Source of the DNA: Myxococcus flavus
Lineage (GTDB): Bacteria > Myxococcota > Myxococcia > Myxococcales > Myxococcaceae
Direction of reading: 5' to 3'
Assembly (NCBI RefSeq): GCF_050038885.1
Contig: NZ_CP143624.1
Span: 8,370,001-8,434,000 of the forward strand
DNA length: 64,000 bases
This document shows positions 55,102-63,742 of this stretch, one piece after another. Position 1 is the first letter of the stretch. Every line of letters starts with the position of its first letter. Position numbers and translations under genes: made by a program. The notes beneath the pieces are model-generated. The model was not told the origin of the DNA and ran no database searches. It saw nothing but the letters and a program-made list of their open reading frames with translations.

Positions 55102-56603
55102 CGCCCGCGGCGCTGCTCTGCCTGCCCATGATCCTGTGCCTGGGCGCCGCGGCGGCGGAGCAACTCACCCCGTCCCGCGCGTGGCCCCGCCGGTGGCTGG
55201 CGTTGATGACCATGGTGGCCGTCACCGTCGTGGGCGCCATGCTGCTGGTCACCGTGCGCCGCCAGGGCGTGCAGGCGGTGCAGGTGGGCGGCTGGGCCGC
55301 GCCCTTCGGCATCACCCTGGTGGCGGACCTGCTCAGCGCGTTGCTGGTGCTCGTCACCGGGGTGATAGGGCTGACGGTGGTCTCCTACTCCGCGGCCACG
55401 CTCCCCGCCTCCCGGGAGGCGGGCGCCTACTACCCGCTGGTGCTGGTGCTCGTGGGCGGCGTGTGCGGCGCGTTCCTCACCGGTGACCTGTTCAACCTCT
55501 TCGTGTGGATCGAGGTCATGCTGGGCGCCTCCTTCGTGCTGCTCGCGCTGGAGGCGCGGCAGGAGCAGCTCGAGGCCTCCATCAAGTACATGTCCCTGAG
55601 CCTCATGGGCTCCGTGGTGCTGCTGTGCGCGGTGGGCCTGCTGTACGGCGTGGCGGGGACGCTCAACCTGGCGGACCTGTCCGTCATGCTTCCCGGCTCG
55701 GGGACGGCGAGGCTCCAGACAGCGGTGTCCATGTTCTTCCTGGTGGCCTTCGCGCTGAAGGCGGGGGCCTTCCCCCTCTTCTTCTGGCTGCCGGCCTCGT
55801 ACCACACACCTCCGGCGGCGGTGACGACGCTCTTCTCCGCGCTGCTCACCAAGGTGGGGGTCTACGCCCTCGCGCGCGTCTTCACCCTGGTCTTCACCCA
55901 GGACCTGGCGCTGACGAGCACGCTCCTCCTGGTCATCGGCGGCCTCACCATGGTGACGGGCGTGCTGGGCGCGGTGGCGCAGTACGACATGCGCCGGCTG
56001 CTGTCCTTCCACATCATCAGCCAGATTGGCTACCTCATCGCGGCCCTGGGGCTGTTCACGCGAGGCGCGCTGACGGCGCTCATCGCCTTCCTCATCCACT
56101 ACATCTTCGCCAAGTCCGCCCTCTTCCTGGTGAGCGGGGCCACGGCGCGCGTCACCCGCACCTATGATCTGCACCAGATGGGGAACCTGTACCGGACGCA
56201 GCCCCTGCTGGCGGCGCTGTTCTTCATCCCGGCGCTGTCGCTCGCGGGCGTGCCGCCCTTCTCCGGCTTCTTCGCCAAGCTGGCCATCATCCACGCCGCG
56301 CTGTTGGCGGAGAACTGGGCCATCGCGGCCACGGCGGTGGTGGTGGGGCTCCTCACCCTCTTCTCCATGATGAAGATCTGGCGCGAGGCCTTCTGGAAGG
56401 CGCCGCCGGAGAACCAGCCCCAGGAGCCCAGCCGGCCGCTGAGCCTGGGCGACGGCGTGCTCGGGCCCTGCATGGCCATGACGACGTTCATGGTCGTCCT
56501 GGGCGTGGGCGCCGAGCCCCTGCTGGAGCTGGCGGACGCGGCGGCGGGCCAGCTCCTGGACCCGGCCGAGTACGTGCGGGCGGTGCTGGGAGAACGCCCA
56601 TGA
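55098..56603 (+). CDS. mrpD: Mrp-type Na+/H+ antiporter subunit D (NuoM/NuoN-like)
   Basis: A 501-residue antiporter-like subunit with about 14 hydrophobic helices. KAGAFPLFFWLPASYHTPPAAVTTLFSALLTKVGVYAL and DMRRLLSFHIISQIGYLIAALGLFTRGAL are the proton-channel signature regions with conserved Lys and His. With MrpA it forms the two antiporter modules. Overlaps mrpC and mrpE by four bases each. Confidence 0.92.
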   Translation: MTPAALLCLPMILCLGAAAAEQLTPSRAWPRRWLALMTMVAVTVVGAMLLVTVRRQGVQAVQVGGWAAPFGITLVADLLSALLVLVTGVIGLTVVSYSAATLPASREAGAYYPLVLVLVGGVCGAFLTGDLFNLFVWIEVMLGASFVLLALEARQEQLEASIKYMSLSLMGSVVLLCAVGLLYGVAGTLNLADLSVMLPGSGTARLQTAVSMFFLVAFALKAGAFPLFFWLPASYHTPPAAVTTLFSALLTKVGVYALARVFTLVFTQDLALTSTLLLVIGGLTMVTGVLGAVAQYDMRRLLSFHIISQIGYLIAALGLFTRGALTALIAFLIHYIFAKSALFLVSGATARVTRTYDLHQMGNLYRTQPLLAALFFIPALSLAGVPPFSGFFAKLAIIHAALLAENWAIAATAVVVGLLTLFSMMKIWREAFWKAPPENQPQEPSRPLSLGDGVLGPCMAMTTFMVVLGVGAEPLLELADAAAGQLLDPAEYVRAVLGERP

Positions 56604-57073
56604 CGGCTTTCCTATGGAACCTGATGCTGGCGCTCCTGTGGGCGGCGATGCTGGGGAACGTCACCGGGGAGAACCTCCTCACGGGCTTCGTGATTGGCTT
56701 CCTGGTGCTGGCGCTGGTCGACACGCAGCACATCCCCTCGCGCTACACGACGCAGGCGTGGAACGTGGCGCGGTTGGTCGCGCGCGTCGGCTGGGACGTG
56801 CTGGTCGCCAACGCGCGGGTCGCCTACGAGATTGCCACGCCGAAGCTCATCTCGCAGCCCGCCATCTACCGGTACGACATGGAGGCACGGACGGACGCGG
56901 AGATCACCCTGCTGACGCTCATCGTCACCTTCGTGCCGGGCACGCTGGCGCTGGAGGTATCCGATGACCGCAAGTGCATCTACGTCCATGTGATGTTCGC
57001 CACCACGAGGGAAGCATTCTGCCGGGAGCTCCGCGAGAGCGTGGAGATTCCGCTGTTGAGGGCCTTGCGATGA
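56600..57073 (+). CDS. mrpE: Mrp-type Na+/H+ antiporter subunit E
   Basis: A 157-residue membrane subunit. Two N-terminal hydrophobic helices (NLMLALLWAAMLGNVTGENLLTGFVIGFLVLALVD) are followed by a soluble domain containing ITLLTLIVTFVPGTLALEVSDDRKCIYVHVMF, typical of MrpE. It stabilises the complex. It overlaps mrpD and mrpF by four bases each. Confidence 0.9.
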   Translation: MTAFLWNLMLALLWAAMLGNVTGENLLTGFVIGFLVLALVDTQHIPSRYTTQAWNVARLVARVGWDVLVANARVAYEIATPKLISQPAIYRYDMEARTDAEITLLTLIVTFVPGTLALEVSDDRKCIYVHVMFATTREAFCRELRESVEIPLLRALR

Positions 57074-57351
57074 GCGGCTGGTTGCAGATCATCACCCAGG
57101 GAGCGCTCGGCGCGATCTCCCTTGCGATGTTGTTCTCGCTACACCGGCTGGTGCGCGGCCCCTCCTTGACGGATCGGGTCGTGGCCCTGGACCTCTTCTC
57201 CCTCCAGACTGCGGCCGTCATCACCGTCTATGCTCTGTGGGTGGGACAGTCCGAGCTGGTGGACGTGGCGCTGGTGCTGGCCGTCATCGGCTCCATGGGC
57301 ACCATCGTCATTGCGCGTTACCTCTACAGCGCGCCGCGAGGCCAGCGATGA
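57070..57351 (+). CDS. mrpF: Mrp-type Na+/H+ antiporter subunit F
   Basis: A 93-residue subunit with three membrane helices and the conserved RGPSLTDRVVALDLFSLQ loop; length is normal for MrpF. The Asp in that loop is implicated in ion transfer in other Mrp complexes. It overlaps mrpE and mrpG by four bases (ATGA). Confidence 0.9.
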   Translation: MSGWLQIITQGALGAISLAMLFSLHRLVRGPSLTDRVVALDLFSLQTAAVITVYALWVGQSELVDVALVLAVIGSMGTIVIARYLYSAPRGQR

Positions 57352-57719
57352 AGGAGGTCCTCACGGCGGTGCTGCTCGTCGGGGGAGCGCTGCTGATGCT
57401 CCTGGCGGGGCTGGGCTTGTTCCGGATGCCGGACCTGTTCCTTCGGCTGCAGGCGGCGGCGAAGGCGTCCTCGCTGGGCCTCGGGCTCCTCCTTGGCGCG
57501 GCGGCGGTGGGGCTGGGCGACGTCAGCGTGGTGGCCCGGGCGGTGCTGGGCATCGCCTTCGTCTTCGTGATGACGCCGGTGGCAACGCTCCTCATCGCCC
57601 AGGCGGCGTTCCGCGCGGGAATCCCGCTCTGGGGTCGCACCCACCACAACGACCTGGAGGGTCACCACGCGGCGGGAGGGCCATACGAACCGCGCCTGGG
57701 GCCGGATAACGAGGACTGA
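57348..57719 (+). CDS. mrpG: Mrp-type Na+/H+ antiporter subunit G
   Basis: A 123-residue subunit with three hydrophobic helices and the PhaG/MnhG signature FRMPDLFLRLQAAAKASSLGLGLLLGAA. The C-terminus has a His-rich tail (HHNDLEGHH). It ends the mrp operon; the next gene is convergent 59 bases away, with no clear terminator hairpin between. Confidence 0.9.
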   Translation: MKEVLTAVLLVGGALLMLLAGLGLFRMPDLFLRLQAAAKASSLGLGLLLGAAAVGLGDVSVVARAVLGIAFVFVMTPVATLLIAQAAFRAGIPLWGRTHHNDLEGHHAAGGPYEPRLGPDNED

Positions 57720-57778
57720 GGCGAGCCCTCCGCCTTCGTGACGTCCGCCTGGCACCCACCCGGCGCCAGCGACGAGCC

Positions 57779-59059
57779 TCAGTCGGCCTTCACCGCGTCC
57801 TCGCCCAGCGCGATGTTGGTGGCCGCGCGGTCATAGACGGCGATATCCAGCAGCCCCTCCTCGCGCGCCACCAGCACGGGCACCAGCATCTGCCCCGTGA
57901 CGTTCGTCAGCGTGCGCATCATGTCGAGGACGCGGTCGATGGCGAGCAGGTAGCCCAGCCCCTCCAGCGGCAGGCCCGCGGAGCTGAGCACCACCGTGGC
58001 CATCACCACCGCCGTCCCGGGCACCCCCGCGGTGCCGAAGCTGCCCAGCACCGACGCCAGCAGGATGATGAAGTACTGCGACGCGGACAGCTCCAGGCCG
58101 AAGTACTGCGCCACGAAGAGCGATGCGATGGCCGGGTAGATGGCGCCGCAGCCGTCCATCTTGATGCTCGCGCCCAGCGGCACCGCGAAGGCCGCGTAGT
58201 CCTTGTTGACGCCCAGGTTGTGGGTGATGGCGCGCAGGGCCACCGGCATGGAGGCGAAGCTGGACGAGCTGACGAAGGCCACCTGCATGCCCGGCGCGGC
58301 GCCCCGGAAGAAGCGCAGCGGGTTGAGCCCGTGCGTCAGCAGCAGCCCGCCATAAACGAAGACGATGTGCAGCGCGCACGCCAGGTACAGCGCCAGGACG
58401 AGCTTGCCCAGCGGCAGCAGCCGCTCGAAGCCGTAGGTGCCCACCAGGGCGGCGATGAGGCCGAAGGTGCCCAGCGGCGTGAGCTCCAGCACGAAGCGGG
58501 TGACCTGAATCATCGCGTCGCTGGCCTCCTTGACCAGCTCGCGAAGCCGCGCCGTCTTGTCCCCGAGCTTCACCAGCGCGAACCCCAGCAGCGCGGCGAA
58601 GAAGATGACCTGGAGGATCTTCCCGCCCGCCAGCGCCGCGAAGGGGTTGGTGGGCACCACGTCCAGCAGCACCTGGATGGGGCCGGGCACGTCGCGGGGC
58701 TTGTAGGACTCCAGGGCCACCAGCTGCCCCACGCCCTCCCCGGGCCGCAGCAGCGCGGCGACGCCCAGGCCCACGCCCACCGCCAGCGCCGCGGTGATGG
58801 CGAACCAGAGGAACGTCTTGCCCCCCAACGCCGCCACGCTCTTCTGGCCATGGAGCGCCGACACCGCGTGGATGACCGCGAAGAACACCAGCGGGGTGGC
58901 GATCATCTTGATGAGGTTCACGTAGAGCGTGCCCAGCGGCTGGAACCACGGACCCGCCGGCTCACCCACGAGCCATCCGGCCAACGCGCCGAGCACGAAG
59001 GCCCCCAGGACGCGCTGCCAGAAGGGGATGCGGAACCAGGCGGAGACCAGCTTCTTCAC
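57779..59059 (-). CDS. dicarboxylate/amino acid:cation symporter (DAACS, GltP/DctA-like)
   Basis: A 426-residue inner-membrane carrier. The serine-rich hairpin FVSSSSFASMP (about residue 268), GASIKMDGCGAIYPAIASLFVAQ and the C-terminal DRVLDMMRTLTNVTGQ are DAACS motifs for Na+ and dicarboxylate or glutamate binding. It imports C4-dicarboxylates or Glu/Asp with Na+ or H+. The start is the GTG at 59059, preceded by AGAGG at normal spacing. It could profit from the Na+ gradient kept by the adjacent Mrp complex. Confidence 0.9.
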   Translation of the reverse strand: MKKLVSAWFRIPFWQRVLGAFVLGALAGWLVGEPAGPWFQPLGTLYVNLIKMIATPLVFFAVIHAVSALHGQKSVAALGGKTFLWFAITAALAVGVGLGVAALLRPGEGVGQLVALESYKPRDVPGPIQVLLDVVPTNPFAALAGGKILQVIFFAALLGFALVKLGDKTARLRELVKEASDAMIQVTRFVLELTPLGTFGLIAALVGTYGFERLLPLGKLVLALYLACALHIVFVYGGLLLTHGLNPLRFFRGAAPGMQVAFVSSSSFASMPVALRAITHNLGVNKDYAAFAVPLGASIKMDGCGAIYPAIASLFVAQYFGLELSASQYFIILLASVLGSFGTAGVPGTAVVMATVVLSSAGLPLEGLGYLLAIDRVLDMMRTLTNVTGQMLVPVLVAREEGLLDIAVYDRAATNIALGEDAVKAD

Positions 59060-59254
59060 GGGGGACCTCTCTGCGTGGGGCGGCGGACGATAACCCCAGG
59101 GACCGGGCCGCGCAGGGGGAAGCGCAGATTTTGCGCCCGGGCGCCCGCCACACCGGGGATCCCGGATTTGCCGCGCCGCGAGGCTGCCGGAGGGCCCTCC
59201 AGCACATCAAGCCCTCCCATTTATTCCCGGGGAGCGGTACACCATGGCCCCACC

Positions 59255-60361
59255 ATGGCCGAGACCCCTTCACTCAACATCCCCACTGTCGACCTCGCCG
59301 ACCTCGCGTCGAATGACTCTGCTCGCGTCGAACGCGCCGCCGCGGCCATCCGTGAGGCCTTCGGCGTCTTCGGTCTCGTGTACGTGAAGAACCACGGCGT
59401 CGACACCCAGGCGCTGAACCGGTTCTACGACGCCTTCGGCGCGTTCATCGCGAAGCCGGCCGAGGAGAAGAAGCCCTACGGCCGCGCCGACATCTGGTAC
59501 CAGCGCGGCTGGACGCCTCCGAACACCGAGGTCGCGGTCGCCAGCAAGGGCCAGCCGGACTTCAAGGAGTGCTACTTCGCCGCGCCCTACCCCAACGACG
59601 CGCAGTCCGCCCTGGAGTTCCCGGAGCTGTACCCGGAGAACGTGTGGCCCCAGAACGCGCCGCCCTACTTCGAGGACGGCCTGATGACGCTGGGCCGCTC
59701 CCTCCACGAAGCCGGCCTGAAGCTGCTCCGTGGCTCCGCCGTGGCGTTGGGGCTCCCGGAGAATGTCTTCGCCGAGCTGTGCGAGCGTGCCGCCCACGTC
59801 ACCCGCGCGCTCCAGTACCTGCCCCTCACCGACGCACAGGTGAACACGGACATCGTCTGGGGCGAGGAGCACACGGACTTCAACCTGCTCACCCTCCTCC
59901 CCGGCGGGCGCTTCCTCGACCCGGACGGGCGCCCCGCGCCGGGCCCCGACAACAAGAGCGGCCTCTACCTCCGCACCCGCGCCACGCCCGAGGCGCCGAA
60001 CGGCATCCAGGTCCGCGGCACCGCGCCCGCCGGGTGCATCGTGGCGCAGGTGGGCCAGCAGCTCGAGATCCTCACGGGCGGTACGTTCCTCGCCACCCCC
60101 CACGTCATCACCGCCCCCGGCGTCCCCGGATGGCAGCGCCAGTCGGCCGCGCACTTCATGCACGTGCACACCAACACCGTGCTGTTCCCGCTGGAGAAGT
60201 TCCGCAGCCCCGAGGCCATCCGGAACTACGCCCCGCCCGTGCTCGCGGGGACGTATGACATCAAGACGCTGGTGGACATCGGCCTGGCGCCCGCGAGCGC
60301 GCTCGACAAGCTGGGATACCGCCACTACGACCGGCTGAACCGCCAGCGCGCTGGCGCGTAG
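59255..60361 (+). CDS. 2-oxoglutarate/Fe(II)-dependent dioxygenase, isopenicillin-N-synthase family
   Basis: A 368-residue double-stranded beta-helix oxygenase. The N-terminal DIOX_N part (NIPTVDLADLASND.., GLVYVKNHGVD) is present. The iron site is HxD in GEEHTDFNLLTLL (about residues 206-208) with the distal His in ATPHVITAPG (about 283); RQSAAHF may supply the 2-oxoglutarate Arg. Substrates of this family range from amino acids to secondary metabolites; no biosynthetic neighbour gives a clue. The ATG at 59255 fits the family start; GGGGAG lies further upstream than ideal. A hairpin terminator follows. Confidence 0.82.
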   Translation: MAETPSLNIPTVDLADLASNDSARVERAAAAIREAFGVFGLVYVKNHGVDTQALNRFYDAFGAFIAKPAEEKKPYGRADIWYQRGWTPPNTEVAVASKGQPDFKECYFAAPYPNDAQSALEFPELYPENVWPQNAPPYFEDGLMTLGRSLHEAGLKLLRGSAVALGLPENVFAELCERAAHVTRALQYLPLTDAQVNTDIVWGEEHTDFNLLTLLPGGRFLDPDGRPAPGPDNKSGLYLRTRATPEAPNGIQVRGTAPAGCIVAQVGQQLEILTGGTFLATPHVITAPGVPGWQRQSAAHFMHVHTNTVLFPLEKFRSPEAIRNYAPPVLAGTYDIKTLVDIGLAPASALDKLGYRHYDRLNRQRAGA

Positions 60362-60376
60362 GCCCCCCCAGCGCTT

Positions 60377-60403
60377 CGAGGCCCCGGAGGAGACGGGGCC
60401 TCG
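60377..60403 (+). terminator. hairpin terminator after the 2-oxoglutarate oxygenase gene
   Basis: A perfect 10-base stem (CGAGGCCCCG and CGGGGCCTCG) with a 7-base loop begins 15 bases after the stop codon. No long T-run follows, but the position and strength fit a terminator. Confidence 0.6.
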
Positions 60404-61060
60404 CGCACCTCCGCGACAAAGACAAACACAGACACAAGCAATTGTGATCATTTACGGCAATCCATTCAATTCACTGCAACTGATTGCACGAATAAAACAC
60501 AAACATTTTAATATGCATTTTCCATTTGGTTGATCTGGCGGGATCGCGCTTGGCGTCTGTCATTGAGGAGTCACTGAAAAGGGATTCATGTAGGCATTGC
60601 CCCCAGCGAGAGCATCTCGGGCACACCTGATGGTGTGTTCATGTAGGCGCAAGGGGACACCGAAGACTCCTGCTGCAGGCGCCATGGTTCAAGAGCCATC
60701 AAGAACTCACTGATGATCTGTTCATGTAGGCATCGCACCTCATGAGTGCAGCTTTGCCCGCCTGGCGAGAAACCGACGACCCGCACGACGCCCCGCCCGC
60801 TCGCGACGGCACGACAGCCAGACTGGCTGAAGGTTCGTTCATGTAGGCATCGCACCCCTGTTTCAGGTGCTTGGAACATCTTCCCCCTTGCCTCAGGTTG
60901 ATCCGGGCCGCCCGGAGCCCTGGAACTTGTCGCCTGTACGACAACTGCCCCATCCCTCCGACCGAGGCCATGGCGGACCGTCGGCAGACCGGTCAAGGGT
61001 AGTGCGCCCTACCCGCCTGCCTGCGTCGCTCGCGCACCAGGTCAGGAGTCTCGCCGCACG
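60404..61060. other. 657-base non-coding region: AT-rich island plus direct-repeat array
   Basis: Bases about 60415-60540 are strikingly AT-rich for this genome (TTTTAATATGCATTTTCC near 60508-60525), with a possible -10-like TAATAT. From 60585 to 60860 a direct element recurs four times (annotated separately). The final 190 bases return to high GC and lead to the hybrid kinase, whose AGGAG at about 61044 is the ribosome-binding site. No tRNA was recognised. Confidence 0.6.
60585..60857. repeat. four direct copies of a TTCATGTAGGC element
   Basis: Copies of TTCATGTAGGC start at 60585, 60638, 60721 and 60838. Copies 3 and 4 extend identically through GTTCATGTAGGCATCGCACC, and copy 1 shares GGCATYGC. 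Each has a CTGA about 10 bases upstream. Spacings are 53, 83 and 117 bases, so this is not a regular CRISPR array. On the minus strand every copy reads as NAYMN or CAYMN followed by a short Ser-containing peptide, and also as the tiny frame ATG CCT ACA TGA in three of them. Function unknown. Confidence 0.75.
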
Positions 61061-63655
61061 ATGCAGAACACCATCGACTTCAAGACGCTCTTCGACGCCT
61101 CGCCGAACCCGTACATGCTGGTGGACCGCGAGCTTCGGTACGTCGCGGCCAACCAGGCGTACCTCCGCATCACCGCGAGCACGCTGGACCGCCTGGTGGG
61201 CCGGTACCTCTTCGAAGTCTTCCCGAATGATCCAGACAACCCCGACGACGAGGCCACGCGGCAGCTCCGCGACTCCTTCCTTCGCGTGCTGGAGCGGCGG
61301 GTCCCGGACATCCTCGCGCTGATTCCGTATCGCGTCCCTCTGCAGACGGACCAGGGCGTCGTCAGCGAATACCGCTACTGGAGCGCCACCCACATCCCGC
61401 TCCTCGATTCCGCGGGCGAGGTGGCCTACATCCTCCAGCACACGGTCGACATCACGGAGCTCAAGCGGCTCCAGGACGCCGTCCGCGCGGTGAACGAGGC
61501 GAAGGACGCCGAACCGGCCCCGCGATCCGCCCAGCTGGAAGCGGGCGTGTTCCAGCGTGCCCAGCAGGTACAGGAGACCAACCGCACCCTGGACCTCGAG
61601 CGGCGCCACCTCCGCCGGCTGTTCGAGCAGGCCCCGGGCTTCATGTGCTTCCTGCGGGGCCGGGAGCACGTGTTCGAGCTCGCCAACTCGGCCTACCAGC
61701 AGCTCGTCGGTCACCGGGACATCGTGGGCAAGCGCATCCGGGAGGCGCTGCCAGAGGTGGACGGCCAGGGCTACTTCGAGCTGCTCGACCGCGTCTTCAC
61801 CACCGGTGAGGCCTTCGTGGGCCGGGGCATGAAGGTGCTCCTCCAGCGGACGCCCGACGACACGCTCGCGGAGAGCTACGTCGACCTCGTCTATCAGCCC
61901 ATCATCGAGCCGGACGGCACCATCTCCGGCATCTTCGTCCAGGGCCACGACATCTCCGAGCAGAAGCGCGCCCAGGACGAGCTGCGCCAGTACAAGGACC
62001 ACCTGGAGGAGCTCGTCCGCGAGCGCACCCGCGCGCTGGAGGAGAGCGAGGCCGAGCGGCGCCAGACGGAGGCCGCCCTGCGGCAGGCGCAGAAGATGGA
62101 AGCGGTGGGCAAGCTCACCGGCGGCGTGGCGCACGACTTCAACAACCTGCTCCAGGTCATCGGCGGCAACCTCCAGCTCCTGCTGCGCGACGTGGGAGAC
62201 AACACCCAGGCCCAGCGCCGGCTGGCCACTGCCATCGGCGCCGTGGAGCGGGGCGCGCGCCTCTCCTCTCAGCTGCTCGCCTTCGCCCGGCGCCAGCCGC
62301 TCAACCCCACCGTCATCAACCTGGCCCGCCTGGTGCGCGACATGGACGACCTGCTCCGCCGCGCGCTCGGCGAGGGCGTGGCGCTGGAGACCATCATCGG
62401 CGGAGGGCTCTGGAACACCTTCGCCGACCCGAACCAGCTCGAGAACGTCATCCTCAACCTGGCCATCAACGCGCGCGACGCCATGGAGAGCGAGGGCAAG
62501 CTGACCGTCGAGGCCGGCAACGCCATGCTGGACGACCACTACGCCCAGCTCCACCCGGACGTGGCCGCTGGCCAGTACGTGATGCTGGCCATCTCCGACA
62601 CCGGCTGCGGCATGCCACCGGAGGTGATGGAGCGCGCCTTCGAGCCCTTCTTCACCACCAAGCCGGAGGGCCGGGGCACGGGCCTGGGCCTGAGCATGGT
62701 GTATGGCTTCGTCAAGCAGACCGGCGGCCACGTCAAGATCTACAGCGAGGTCGGCCACGGGACGACCATCAAGATCTACCTCCCCCGCTCCCTCCAGGCG
62801 GAGATGCCTCGCGCCGAACACCTCGCCGAGCCCGTCGAGGGTGGCACCGAGACGCTGCTCGTCGTCGAGGACGACGCGGAGGTGCGGGCCACCGCGGTGG
62901 AGATGCTGACGGAGCTGGGCTACCGCGTGCTCAAGGCGTCCGACGGCCAGAGCGCGCTCGCCGTCATCCAGAGCGGCATCCCCATCGATCTGCTCTTCAC
63001 GGACGTGGTGATGCCCGGCCCGGTGCGCAGCCCGGAGCTGGCGCGGCAGGCCAAGGCGCTCTCCCCGGACATCGAGGTGCTCTTCACGTCGGGCTACACG
63101 GAGAACGCCATCGTCCACGGCGGACGCCTGGACCCCGGCGTCCAGCTGCTCAGCAAGCCCTACCGGCGTGAGGACCTGGCGCGGAAGATCCGTCAGCTGC
63201 TCGCCGCCCGGCAGCGGCGCATCGCCGAGCGCGAGGCCGCCAACCCGCCGCGGCTGATGCCCCCGCCGCTGCCAGCGGCGGCGCCGCAGAAGCGCGCGCC
63301 GCTGCACATCCTCCTCGTGGAGGACGACGAGAACATCCTGATGCCCGCCTGCGAGCTGCTGGAGACGCTGGGACACACCGTGACGGCCGCCACCAGCGCC
63401 GAGGCGGCCGCGCCCCTGCTGGCCTCACGCGCCTTCGACCTCCTCTTCACCGACGTGAGCCTGCCCGGCCAGTCCGGCATCGAGCTGGCCCGCCAGGCCG
63501 TCCGCAACGCACCGGGGCTGCGCGTCATCATCGCGTCGGGCCACGGCACCAGCGTGGACACCGGCGGCATGGACACGCTCGCGGGCGCCGTCCTCCTGCC
63601 CAAGCCCTATGGCCTCTCCCAGCTCGAGCAGGCGCTGGCCCAGGTCACCGCCTGA
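61061..63655 (+). CDS. hybrid histidine kinase with two PAS domains and two receiver domains
   Basis: An 864-residue cytoplasmic signalling protein. PAS 1 is at about 5-130 (FDASPNPYMLVDRELRYVAANQAYLRI), PAS 2 at about 185-300 (LFEQAPGFMCFLRGREHVFELANSAYQQLVG), then a coiled coil and HisKA with H358 in GGVAHDFNNLLQVIGG. HATPase motifs are NLAINARDAM and GRGTGLGLSMVYGFVKQTGGH. Two receiver domains follow, with Asp in LLFTDVVMPG (about 650) and LLFTDVSLPG (about 805). Both acidic pockets look intact. The kinase type (HDFNN) is common in hybrid kinases of myxobacteria. The upstream direct repeats may control it. Confidence 0.92.
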   Translation: MQNTIDFKTLFDASPNPYMLVDRELRYVAANQAYLRITASTLDRLVGRYLFEVFPNDPDNPDDEATRQLRDSFLRVLERRVPDILALIPYRVPLQTDQGVVSEYRYWSATHIPLLDSAGEVAYILQHTVDITELKRLQDAVRAVNEAKDAEPAPRSAQLEAGVFQRAQQVQETNRTLDLERRHLRRLFEQAPGFMCFLRGREHVFELANSAYQQLVGHRDIVGKRIREALPEVDGQGYFELLDRVFTTGEAFVGRGMKVLLQRTPDDTLAESYVDLVYQPIIEPDGTISGIFVQGHDISEQKRAQDELRQYKDHLEELVRERTRALEESEAERRQTEAALRQAQKMEAVGKLTGGVAHDFNNLLQVIGGNLQLLLRDVGDNTQAQRRLATAIGAVERGARLSSQLLAFARRQPLNPTVINLARLVRDMDDLLRRALGEGVALETIIGGGLWNTFADPNQLENVILNLAINARDAMESEGKLTVEAGNAMLDDHYAQLHPDVAAGQYVMLAISDTGCGMPPEVMERAFEPFFTTKPEGRGTGLGLSMVYGFVKQTGGHVKIYSEVGHGTTIKIYLPRSLQAEMPRAEHLAEPVEGGTETLLVVEDDAEVRATAVEMLTELGYRVLKASDGQSALAVIQSGIPIDLLFTDVVMPGPVRSPELARQAKALSPDIEVLFTSGYTENAIVHGGRLDPGVQLLSKPYRREDLARKIRQLLAARQRRIAEREAANPPRLMPPPLPAAAPQKRAPLHILLVEDDENILMPACELLETLGHTVTAATSAEAAAPLLASRAFDLLFTDVSLPGQSGIELARQAVRNAPGLRVIIASGHGTSVDTGGMDTLAGAVLLPKPYGLSQLEQALAQVTA

Positions 63656-63666
63656 AGGTGAATTCA

Positions 63667-63694
63667 GGTTCATGCAGTGCGTCATGCATGAACC
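63667..63694. promoter_or_regulatory. 28-base perfect inverted repeat after the hybrid kinase gene
   Basis: GGTTCATGCA (63667-63676) and TGCATGAACC (63685-63694) are perfect reverse complements around an 8-base spacer, 11 bases after the kinase stop and 48 before the transporter start. It can serve as a terminator (no T-run) or as an operator for the downstream transporter. The arm shares GTTCATG with the upstream direct repeats. Confidence 0.5.
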
Positions 63695-63742
63695 ACGCGC
63701 GGGGCGCTTGCTCCGCGCGCGACAAAGTCCGTTAATCGCCGC

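Noticed and set aside
60585..60857. CRISPR array
   Set aside because: Repeats are only 11-20 bases conserved, spacers vary from about 40 to 100 bases, and no cas genes are present.
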